From the NCBI RefSeq assembly GCF_000513135.1, contig NZ_BAUV01000023.1, positions 1 to 64,000 on the forward strand: a stretch of 64,000 nucleotides of DNA, in the 5' to 3' direction. Made by a program: the position numbers and the translations under genes. Below, in pieces: positions 45,750 through 54,143 of the stretch (the first letter of the stretch is position 1; each line of letters starts with the position of its first letter). The stretch is from Halalkalibacter akibai JCM 9157 (GTDB lineage Bacteria > Bacillota > Bacilli > Bacillales > Bacillaceae_D). The notes beneath the pieces are model-generated. The model was not told where the DNA came from. It saw nothing but the letters and a program-made list of their open reading frames with translations, and made no database searches.

Positions 45750-47927
45750 TTACTTTATCGTATTGGCAATTTCATTCCGCACGGATTGATTAATGGCGTT
45801 AGTTCCTCCAAGGAAATAAAGATCAGACTTGCTATTTTGCTGTAACCAGTCTTTTACTGGCTTTGGAAGAGATGTTGGTCCGGTGAGGACAATCGGTGCT
45901 TCGCTCATCGCAGCCAGTGGGGAACCAGGCAAGGCATCAACAAAACTGACTCCACTAGCGAAGAAAATGTTATTGCTTGTAAATGAACTACTAAACCGAT
46001 TAGCAATCGCTATACTCGTTTGATAGCGATCTTGCCCATGAACGCGTTCAACAGTTGTTACACCAAGCCCCTTCAATTCTGTAAGTGCCGTTTCATTTAT
46101 GGCATTTACGCCACCAATTACGGTAACCTTCTTTATATTATTCGTACGAATATAATTAACAACAGATTGAGGCAAACGTTCTGGTCCAGATAATAGTATC
46201 GGTATTTGTTTCATACCAGCATAGGGAGCAATGGATAAAGGATCGGATGAAAGGTCGTTGCCGGTTGTTAAAATGATTTCAGTAGGATGCTTAATTTGGT
46301 TGGCCATTTGTACTGAAGTATCAAAACGATTACTGCCACTAATTCTTGTCACTTGGTAGCCTTGTTTTTCTAGTTGACTTTTAACCGTATTTGAAATGGC
46401 CACTTCTCCTCCTGCTAGAAAGATACGTTTAGGTTTTAACCGTTGGATCTCTTCTGCTACCTCAGGTGGGAGCTGGTTTGAACGTGTTAATAATAAAGGA
46501 GAATTATGTTTCTTTGCTAAAACACTACCTGTTAAAGCATCAATTGGAACATCACCTCGTCCTAGGACGACGGAATCAGACTGTTTCCAACCGTGTTTTG
46601 AAATAACAACACTAGTGTGATAACGATTATCCCCCTGTAGTTCTGTATAAGCTTTTTCTGTATTACCTTCCTCAATAACATCTGAAGGAGGTAGAAGATT
46701 TGGATCAATCAGCCAGTCCATATAACTGCCCCAAATCACAGGATTCTCCTGTCCTAAAGCCCAGCTACCTGTTCCTTTTAATTTATATTTGTGGACAAGT
46801 TCGACCTTTGCCTTAAGAGAGTCGGCGTTTTCAAACCATGCTGTATATGTTCCAGGACGATAGGTGGTTGATCCAATCGTAAAGGAAGAGGGAATGGTGA
46901 AACGCGCATAAGGAGATTTGCTTTTTTCATCAAATGTTACAGTACCATTAAACCGAGAAACAAGTGTTTCAACGTGGGCTTTAGGAATACCGCGTCCCCC
47001 TAGTGAAGCAGCCTCCCCATCAATCCAATATCGACCAAAGAAAGGAAGTCCTAATACTATTTTTTCTTTAGGTGCATGTTTTAGTAGTTCAGTTATGGAG
47101 CGTTCCACCCAACCGTAACTAGCAACAGGACCTGCAGGACTACCGTTAAAACTTTCGTCATATGCCATTAACATCAAATAATCCGAGTGTTCAGCTAGTT
47201 TTTTATAATCATAACTTCCATGCCAACCAGTCTGCCAATTATTTGGATTAGCAGCAACCGCAACGGATACTTCTTTATCTGTTGGCAGTTTTTCTCTTAT
47301 TAAACGAACTAAATCAGTAAAGTTATCGCGATCAAGATGGGTAACATTTTCAATATCTACATTTACCCCGTCTAAGTTATACAACATAATCGTATCAGCT
47401 ATTTGCTGAGCTAGTTGGTTACGATTGGAAAGAGCAGCCCGTCCTAACTCGCGATCCCAATGATTGCTTAAAAAAGGCACGACCCGAATTCCACGTTTAT
47501 TCATTTCTCTAATAAATGCAGGATCGAATTGCCATGATAATTTCAATGAGCCATCTGGATTTAGATCGAAGTAACTTGGGGCAACAACTTGTAGGTTGCC
47601 TTTAGTGCGATCGACAAAGCCTATTTGGGCTTGTGTGGATCCAAAAAAGAGATATGACATTGTAAAATCAGCAGCCTCTACTCTTCTATCATTCATCGGA
47701 ACAGAAGCTAAAAGCAGGGAACCGACCATTATAGAGACTGTTGTAATTTTAAAATTAGGGAAAACTCTTCTTGCATAGTCTAATGCAAGTCTATCAATTC
47801 TCTTTCTTTGTTTAGTATCTTGACCATCTAATTCTACTGAAAACTCTGTTGAATCAGGACTAATATATAAGATGAGATGATATTCATCTCCACGTTTTTC
47901 TAGTCTTGTTTTAGTGAAAAAATCCAC
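45750..47927 (-). CDS. GH18 glycoside hydrolase with three CWB2 repeats
   Basis: 725 residues. An N-terminal cytoplasmic module (about 1-60) and membrane helix (about 61-76) match those of the LysM protein at 41.5 kb. The GH18 domain (about 90-415) has the active-site segment LDGVNVDIENV with Glu193, LMAYDESFNGS, and IVLGLPFFGRYW; it is closest to the spore/wall YaaH-YdhD type that cuts peptidoglycan-like or chitin-like polymers. CWB2 repeats occupy about 435-725 (RGDVPIDALTGSVLAKK). Exported and held on the membrane with its binding repeats in the wall. Convergent with the subtilase lipoprotein gene. Confidence 0.9.
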   Translation of the reverse strand: MDFFTKTRLEKRGDEYHLILYISPDSTEFSVELDGQDTKQRKRIDRLALDYARRVFPNFKITTVSIMVGSLLLASVPMNDRRVEAADFTMSYLFFGSTQAQIGFVDRTKGNLQVVAPSYFDLNPDGSLKLSWQFDPAFIREMNKRGIRVVPFLSNHWDRELGRAALSNRNQLAQQIADTIMLYNLDGVNVDIENVTHLDRDNFTDLVRLIREKLPTDKEVSVAVAANPNNWQTGWHGSYDYKKLAEHSDYLMLMAYDESFNGSPAGPVASYGWVERSITELLKHAPKEKIVLGLPFFGRYWIDGEAASLGGRGIPKAHVETLVSRFNGTVTFDEKSKSPYARFTIPSSFTIGSTTYRPGTYTAWFENADSLKAKVELVHKYKLKGTGSWALGQENPVIWGSYMDWLIDPNLLPPSDVIEEGNTEKAYTELQGDNRYHTSVVISKHGWKQSDSVVLGRGDVPIDALTGSVLAKKHNSPLLLTRSNQLPPEVAEEIQRLKPKRIFLAGGEVAISNTVKSQLEKQGYQVTRISGSNRFDTSVQMANQIKHPTEIILTTGNDLSSDPLSIAPYAGMKQIPILLSGPERLPQSVVNYIRTNNIKKVTVIGGVNAINETALTELKGLGVTTVERVHGQDRYQTSIAIANRFSSSFTSNNIFFASGVSFVDALPGSPLAAMSEAPIVLTGPTSLPKPVKDWLQQNSKSDLYFLGGTNAINQSVRNEIANTIK

Positions 47928-48110
47928 GAATTCACCTTCTTTTCTTGCTATCTGATCTTCTTAATATACACAATCTCTAAGTACATATACGTGATCTAAC
48001 TTTCCACCTTATTGGGTTATGAAATGGTTAATTATGGAGAGACTATACGATGGTATCTATTTTTAAAATGATTGATTTTCTAAAGAGATTAGAGACAAAG
48101 GAGAAACTAA

Positions 48111-49484
48111 ATGATTAAATCAATTCCAAATATGACTTATGCGTTCATCTTTTTTTTATGTTTAATAATTTTCAAACCAGCACCAGGAGTTATTTTAGGT
48201 CTTTGGACAGTTAATATTATTGCATTAGTTGTACTTGCCCTTTTAGGGCTATATTTATGTTACGTCTATATTAGACATAGAGGTCCTCTCATAAATTATG
48301 GGATACATGTAGCTAGTTGGAGGGAAAATCCAGTCTTCTTATATTTACTGTTAAGTAGCTTTTCCCTTATTTTATCAACTCTATATGGGATGAGAGTATC
48401 ACCAGCACTTACATCACTACAAGATCTGATTGAGTTACATAGATATGTCTTTTATTTGCTGTTTTTTATACTAGCCTTAAATGTTCGGATAGAGGATTTA
48501 AGAAAGTTGCTCATCCCGATTGGATTGATCATTCTAGTTGTAGAATTATTTGGCGTCTTACAGTTCTTTAACCTTTTCAATGTGAATAATCATATTGGAT
48601 TGTTTTATACAATTTCGGAGCGACACTATAATATGATCATTCGGCAACAACGTATTCCGAGTTTTTTTCTCAACCCAAATATGTATGGTTCCTTTCTTGT
48701 TATTGTTGTAGGGTTACTGCTTTCCTATTTGACGTTTACTAAGCTCTTTAAGAAAAGGTATATTCTGCCTTTACTTATACTCACTTTTATTAGTGTTTTT
48801 CTTACGACTTCACGAACAGCTGTGATTACAGTAGCAGGACTGATCGTTTATTGGACTTTGTTTTGCCTTGTTTTTAATCGGGGTTATTGGAAGAGAACTA
48901 TTCAACTAGGAATAACAACTCTCCTTTTATATGGAGCCTTAGCCTTTATCCTCATACCTCAGATTACGTATTTAGATTACGCAGCTGACCAAATATTTGA
49001 AAACATGGGGAAACCACTTGGGAAAGGAGAAGAAGATGTGGGGGAGCCTAAAATAAGGTTTAAGGAATCCATTGGTAACATCAGAACATCAGTCGACTCT
49101 GTTAATAGTTTTAAAAACCGATATGAGTATTGGGCGATGAACATGGAAAAATTTAAGCAACAACCTATCATAGGTCATGGCCCAATGAAGTCAGGTGAGT
49201 TTGTTGCATTTGCTGATAATTCTTATCTCTTTATCCTTGCCCGATATGGACTTTTAGGACTGTTGATCTTTCTTGTTTTTTATTTTTATTTATATATGAA
49301 AACGGCTTTTACGGTAAAGAGCAATGGAACTAGTGACTCGAAAAAGATTTTGGGTTTAGCAATTAACCTTATTATTGTGGGATATGTAGTCATGGGAATT
49401 GTGGCCGAAGTTTGGTTTAATCTTCAGTCTATGACCATTTTATTCATGATCATGGGGTTATTTTATAACAAACATCTTAAGTAA
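48111..49484 (+). CDS. O-antigen ligase / polymerase family protein (Wzy/TuaE-like)
   Basis: 457 residues with about eleven membrane helices and the large outer loop (about 290-360) followed by PIIGHGPMKSGEF and NSYLFILARYGLLGLL, the signature of the Wzy/WaaL superfamily. It would join flipped repeat units outside the membrane, acting with the flippase at 36.6 kb. AAAGGAG upstream of ATG 48111. In this context it corresponds to TuaE of the teichuronic acid system. Confidence 0.82.
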   Translation: MIKSIPNMTYAFIFFLCLIIFKPAPGVILGLWTVNIIALVVLALLGLYLCYVYIRHRGPLINYGIHVASWRENPVFLYLLLSSFSLILSTLYGMRVSPALTSLQDLIELHRYVFYLLFFILALNVRIEDLRKLLIPIGLIILVVELFGVLQFFNLFNVNNHIGLFYTISERHYNMIIRQQRIPSFFLNPNMYGSFLVIVVGLLLSYLTFTKLFKKRYILPLLILTFISVFLTTSRTAVITVAGLIVYWTLFCLVFNRGYWKRTIQLGITTLLLYGALAFILIPQITYLDYAADQIFENMGKPLGKGEEDVGEPKIRFKESIGNIRTSVDSVNSFKNRYEYWAMNMEKFKQQPIIGHGPMKSGEFVAFADNSYLFILARYGLLGLLIFLVFYFYLYMKTAFTVKSNGTSDSKKILGLAINLIIVGYVVMGIVAEVWFNLQSMTILFMIMGLFYNKHLK

Positions 49485-49635
49485 CATGCTAGAAATTCCT
49501 CTAACTATACAGTTTATTAAATAATTATATTTTCGATCTTTCTAATTTTTACAGAGTTTGTACAAAGGAATGGTCATGAACAAGCAAATCGAGAATAAGT
49601 TTAAATAAACGATTCATTAGTTAGGGGTGGAATGC

Positions 49636-50532
49636 TTGAAGGTAAAAAAAGCTATTATACCTGCTGCAGGGTTAGGAACAAGATTTTTGCCAGCAACGAA
49701 GGCACAACCAAAAGAAATGCTACCAATTGTAGATCGACCAACGATTCAATATATTATTGAAGAAGCAGTCGCATCGGGAATTGAAGATATACTTATTGTC
49801 ACTGGACGTGGAAAAAGAGCGATTGAAGACCACTTTGATCGTTCTTTTGAACTTGAAGAAAGTCTAGCAAAAAAGGGGAAATTAGAAAGTTTAAGAGAAA
49901 TGAGACATATTTCAGAGATGGCCGATATCCATTATATTCGGCAAAAAGAACCAAAGGGCTTAGGGCATGCTATCTGGTGCGCTCGGAAATTTATTGATAA
50001 CGAACCATTTGCAGTACTGCTTGGGGATGACATTGTCGTCAACGAGGGGGATCCATGTTTAAAACAATTGTTAAATCAGTTTGAAGCGACTAATTCTTCC
50101 ATTATCGGTGTTCAAGACGTGGAAAAAAGAGAACTCTCGAAGTATGGAGTAATCAAGCATAGTCCGAATAAATGGAATAACCATCTATATAGGATTGAAT
50201 CTTTAATTGAGAAGCCAAGGATAGAAGAAGCACCTTCTAATTTAGCTATTATGGGAAGATATGTATTAACACCAGAAATTCTAGATGTGCTAGGACAATT
50301 AGAGCCTGGGAGAGGAAATGAAATTCAACTAACTGATGCTCTACAGCTCTTAACAACTGAACAAGATTTATATGGTTATCATTTCTCAGGGAAGAGATAT
50401 GACATTGGTGACAGACTTGGTTTTATTCAAGCAACTTTGGAGTTTGCTCTAATGAGAGAGGATTTAGCAAGTTCAGTATCTACTATGCTAAAAGAGATTG
50501 TACGAAAGCTTGATAAAGGTGGTGCCATGTGA
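49636..50532 (+). CDS. galU: UTP-glucose-1-phosphate uridylyltransferase
   Basis: 298 residues. It makes UDP-glucose from UTP and glucose 1-phosphate. Motifs: AIIPAAGLGTRFLPATKA (about 5-22), KEMLPIVDRPTIQY, the RQKEPKGLGHAI segment, LLGDDIV, and ENP-type VEKPR equivalent IEKPRIEEAPS. TTG 49636 is chosen since AGGGGTGG (49623-49630) precedes it and the protein then starts MKVKKAIIPAAG as in the family; GTG 49627 would overlap the RBS. It overlaps the next gene by one base, and UDP-glucose is that enzyme's substrate. The Bacillus name gtaB also applies. Confidence 0.94.
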   Translation: MKVKKAIIPAAGLGTRFLPATKAQPKEMLPIVDRPTIQYIIEEAVASGIEDILIVTGRGKRAIEDHFDRSFELEESLAKKGKLESLREMRHISEMADIHYIRQKEPKGLGHAIWCARKFIDNEPFAVLLGDDIVVNEGDPCLKQLLNQFEATNSSIIGVQDVEKRELSKYGVIKHSPNKWNNHLYRIESLIEKPRIEEAPSNLAIMGRYVLTPEILDVLGQLEPGRGNEIQLTDALQLLTTEQDLYGYHFSGKRYDIGDRLGFIQATLEFALMREDLASSVSTMLKEIVRKLDKGGAM

Positions 50533-51845
50533 TGAACATATGTGTCATTGGTACGGGCTACGTCGGTCTAGTTTCTGGAGTTTGCTTCAGTGATAAAGGT
50601 CATTATGTTACTTGTGTTGATATTGATAAAGAGAAAATTAATAATCTTAAAAATGAGATTATACCCATTTATGAACCTGGTTTAAAGGAGTTACTGAAGA
50701 AAAATAAAGATGAAGGTCGTTTGCAGTTTACTTCCAATTTAAGCGATGGGATCGCCGGGGCCGAGGTTGTTTTAATAGCGGTGGGAACTCCTGCAAGAGA
50801 AGACGGGGAAGCGGATCTACAGTATATAAAAGCAGTGGCTCGTTCAATTGGAGAGAATTTAACAGACTATAAAGTGATTGTTACCAAGAGTACAGTGCCA
50901 GTTGGAACAGGGCAAATGATAAAAGAAATTATATCTAATACAGCGGGACACTCTCATTTTGACATTGCTTCTAACCCTGAATTTCTTCGAGAAGGTTCGG
51001 CAATTAAAGATACTTTTCAAATGGAACGAGCGATTTTTGGGGTCGAGTCGGAAAGAGCAGAAAGGATATTAAAAAAGCTACATGAACCTTTTCAAACAAA
51101 AATCGTGGTAACTAATGTTGAAACGGCAGAGATGACGAAATACGCGGCCAATGCCTTTTTAGCAACGAAGATCAGTTTTATTAATGAAGTGGCTAATCTT
51201 TGTGAAGCTTCAGGAGCTGATGTGGAGAAAGTAGCAGAGGGAATGGGTTATGATCATCGAATCGGAAAAGCCTTTTTACAAGCAGGAATAGGTTATGGAG
51301 GCTCTTGCTTTCCAAAGGATACCCAAGCATTACTGAAGATAGGTGAAAAGGCTGGCTATAGTTTAAAGATTGTTCCTGCTGTGGAGAGTGTAAATAAAGA
51401 ACAGCGGTTACGATTGATAAATAAGTTACGTTGTGCTTTTGGAAAAGAGGGGTTAAAAGGGAAAAGAGTGGCTGTGTTAGGACTGGCATTTAAACCGAAT
51501 ACAGATGATATGAGAGCAGCGCCTTCTGTGGATCTCATTCCTTTACTTGAGCGCGAAGGTGTTGAGGTGATCTGCTATGATCCGGTGGCAACAAGTAAGG
51601 CGAAAGAAGTCATCGAGTCTTTACAATCTACATCTACCCTTTATGGAGCAGTGAAAGATGCTGAAGCTATTTTAATTCTTACGGACTGGCAGGAGTTTAA
51701 AGATATGAATTTAGAACAGGTGAAGCTAGAACTGAAGAGACCTATTATCATTGATGGTCGAAACTTATTTGATCCCTTAAAAATGAGGGATATTGGCTTT
51801 TATTATGATTCAATCGGGAGAAGTGTTGTCAAAATCGAAGAATGA
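50532..51845 (+). CDS. ugd: UDP-glucose 6-dehydrogenase (TuaD-like)
   Basis: 437 residues from ATG 50532, which overlaps the TGA of galU by one base; AAAGGTGG lies at 50516-50523. It oxidises UDP-glucose twice with NAD to give UDP-glucuronate. Sites: NICVIGTGYVGLVSG Rossmann start, TVPVGTG, ASNPEFLREGSAI, catalytic Cys259 in YGGSCFPKDTQAL, and AVLGLAFKPNTDDMRAAPS. UDP-glucuronate is the hallmark precursor of teichuronic acid, which supports a Tua-like polymer here. Confidence 0.95.
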   Translation: MNICVIGTGYVGLVSGVCFSDKGHYVTCVDIDKEKINNLKNEIIPIYEPGLKELLKKNKDEGRLQFTSNLSDGIAGAEVVLIAVGTPAREDGEADLQYIKAVARSIGENLTDYKVIVTKSTVPVGTGQMIKEIISNTAGHSHFDIASNPEFLREGSAIKDTFQMERAIFGVESERAERILKKLHEPFQTKIVVTNVETAEMTKYAANAFLATKISFINEVANLCEASGADVEKVAEGMGYDHRIGKAFLQAGIGYGGSCFPKDTQALLKIGEKAGYSLKIVPAVESVNKEQRLRLINKLRCAFGKEGLKGKRVAVLGLAFKPNTDDMRAAPSVDLIPLLEREGVEVICYDPVATSKAKEVIESLQSTSTLYGAVKDAEAILILTDWQEFKDMNLEQVKLELKRPIIIDGRNLFDPLKMRDIGFYYDSIGRSVVKIEE

Positions 51846-51878
51846 TTATTCTACATTATTTCATCTTTCTTAATTTTA

Positions 51879-51922
51879 GAGGATAGCCGTATGAGACTTC
51901 ATAACGGCTATCCTCTTTTTTC
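51879..51922 (+). terminator. Terminator of the galU-ugd pair
   Basis: GAGGATAGCCGT / ACGGCTATCCTC perfect 12-bp stem followed by T6. Confidence 0.92.
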
Positions 51923-52051
51923 AATTAATAAAAGGACGGTTAATTACAGCTTAAGCTGTAAATACTTTCAATATAAAGTAAATCCTAAGATAAAAAGTTC
52001 CTAGCTGAATAGGGACAAGCCTGATTTCTATTTAAAAAGGAGCCACACAAC

Positions 52052-52812
52052 ATGTCAGCAACCACTCTGAAACCTTTAGTTTCAATTGTGACACCAGTAT
52101 TTAATGCAGAACGGTTTGTTACAGAAACAATCGAGTCTGTTCTATCACAAACCTACTCAAACTGGGAACTGATATTAGTCGATGATTGTTCCAGCGACCG
52201 GAGTAAAGAGATTATTCAATCCTTCCAAGAAAAGGATCAGAGAATTAAGTATGTTTGTCTAGAAACCAATATGGGGGCTGCTGTAGCCCGGAATACAGGG
52301 ATAAATAAAGCTATTGGAAAGTATTTAGCTTTCTTAGACAGTGATGATATGTGGCATCCTGACAAGCTTGAGAAGCAGGTAGCTTTATGGAAGATGGTCA
52401 GAAAATATTTAGTTTTACAGGCTACCATTTGTTAAAAGAGGATGGTTCGCAACGTGGAAAGGTAATCACTGTACCAAGTGTTGTTACTTATGAGTCTTTG
52501 TTGAAAAACACCATAATAGGATGTTTAACGGTTATGTTGAACATCGAGGTATTAGGTAAAGTCCAAATGCCAACAATACGTACAAGACAGGATTTTGTTC
52601 TTTGGTTATCTATATTGAAAGCTGGAAATGTTGCTTATGGTCTTCAAGAAGATCTAGCGTCTTATCGAAAAGTCAAAAATTCGATTTCAAGTAATAAATT
52701 GAATGCAGCGAAGCGTAATTGGAAAATTTACCGAGAATTTGAGAATCTCCCATTTCTAAAAGCTTGTTACGTGTTTATTAATTATGCCTGGAATGGCTTA
52801 AGAAAAGCTTAA
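52052..52812 (+). pseudogene. TuaG-like family 2 glycosyltransferase, one frame break
   Basis: ATG 52052 (AAAGGAG upstream) gives VSIVTPVFNAERFVTETIES, YSNWELILVDDCSSD, MGAAVARNTG and DxD in FLDSDDMWHPDKLEKQVA, then leaves frame; the continuation FMEDGQKIFSFTGYHLL lies one frame back and runs to 52812. One T lost from a T-run near 52386 explains it. The repaired length is about 253 residues, close to Bacillus TuaG (about 252), which it resembles along its whole length. It would add a sugar to the lipid-linked repeat. tagO follows. Confidence 0.83.
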
Positions 52813-52867
52813 TTTTATGAGGGGAATATCTTTGCTTACGTGATTTGGGGAAGGAGGAAGGACAAAA

Positions 52868-53947
52868 TTGCTAAATTATGTAGTAGGGCTTATTGTGGCA
52901 TTTTTAGTCTCTGTTGTAACGTTACCACTCATTATTAAATTTTCTAAAAGGTTTGGCTTTGTTGATCAACCTAACAATCGAAAAGTACATAAAGATATTA
53001 AACCGAGGCTTGGTGGAATCTCCATTATTCTAGGAACCCTAGCTGGGTGTTTCGTATTAATGCCCAAAAGTGAGTATATGGTTGCTATTATTGTCGGTGC
53101 CGTAATCCTAATTATCACAGGGATCTTGGATGACCGCTATGCCTTGAGTGCTAAAGTGAAGATTATAGCGCAGATTACTTCAGCTGTTGTTGTTGTTTCA
53201 TCTGGCCTTCGAATTGAGTATATATCGCTCCCATTTATTGAACATCTTGAGTTTGGGATACTTAGTTATGTGGTAACCGTATTTTGGATTGTTGCCATAG
53301 TAAATTCTATCAATTTAATTGACGGTTTAGATGGCTTAGCTGGTGGTGTGTCAACGATAGCCATTATTACTATTTTGGTTATGGCTTCATTCAATCCAAT
53401 AGCTCAAAATACGGTAATTGCATTTTCAGTTGTTCTAATTGGAAGTACTGTTGGATTCCTGTTATATAATTTTCACCCAGCCAAACTATTTATGGGCGAT
53501 ACAGGTTCATTATTCCTTGGTTATAGTATTGCAATTATTTCCATTTTAGGATTTTATAAAAGTGTGACTGCACTAAGCTTACTTGTCCCTCTAATTATAT
53601 TGGGGGTTCCAATTATTGATACGTTCTTTGCCATCATTAGGAGAGCGTTAAATAAGCAAAAGATATCATCACCAGATAAAGGTCATCTTCACCATCGCTT
53701 GTTAGAAATGGGATACGGTCACCGTGAAACGGTTATGATTATTTATGGAATAAGTATTTTATTTAGTGTGGCAGCACTCGCTCTTTCTAATTCAGCTTTC
53801 TGGGGGTCACTCATAATCATTACAATCTTAATGGTTAATATTCAATTATTTGCGGAATTTATTGGATTGATTGGAAAGGAAAGGGCACCAATATTAAAGG
53901 CTGTAAAAAAGCTTTCGTTATTTACACAATCTTTAAAAAGAGATTAG
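52868..53947 (+). CDS. tagO: Undecaprenyl-phosphate GlcNAc-1-phosphate transferase
   Basis: 359 residues with about eleven membrane helices. It links GlcNAc-1-phosphate to undecaprenyl phosphate, the first step of wall teichoic and often teichuronic acid synthesis. Motifs: PRLGGISI after KVHKDIKP, GILDDRYALSAKVK (Asp pair), NSINLIDGLDGLAGG, LFMGDTGSLFLGY and the C-terminal HLHHRLLEMGYG. TTG 52868 after AAGGAGGAAGG. Its own terminator follows. Confidence 0.93.
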   Translation: MLNYVVGLIVAFLVSVVTLPLIIKFSKRFGFVDQPNNRKVHKDIKPRLGGISIILGTLAGCFVLMPKSEYMVAIIVGAVILIITGILDDRYALSAKVKIIAQITSAVVVVSSGLRIEYISLPFIEHLEFGILSYVVTVFWIVAIVNSINLIDGLDGLAGGVSTIAIITILVMASFNPIAQNTVIAFSVVLIGSTVGFLLYNFHPAKLFMGDTGSLFLGYSIAIISILGFYKSVTALSLLVPLIILGVPIIDTFFAIIRRALNKQKISSPDKGHLHHRLLEMGYGHRETVMIIYGISILFSVAALALSNSAFWGSLIIITILMVNIQLFAEFIGLIGKERAPILKAVKKLSLFTQSLKRD

Positions 53948-53970
53948 GTTTGAAAATTAATATTAGAAGG

Positions 53971-54006
53971 AATAAGAAAACAATATATTGTTTTCTTATT
54001 TATTTT
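53971..54006 (+). terminator. Terminator of tagO
   Basis: AATAAGAAAACAA / TTGTTTTCTTATT 13-bp stem with a 4-base loop, followed by TATTTT. Confidence 0.82.
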
Positions 54007-54143
54007 GTAATTAACTTGAAAACAAAAAGTGCTGATTATAGAATAGATTAGATTAGAAATTGCTATTGTCCCCAGTGGAAATAGAAGTAGGTGAGTGGGT
54101 GAGAGGGTGGTGACATCAATTATGGTGACATCGGAATTTTTTC

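Noticed and set aside
53790-53815. Another GGGGGTCA repeat copy inside tagO
   Set aside because: Only the eight-base GGGGGTCA matches, within conserved coding sequence; no arm pairing or core.
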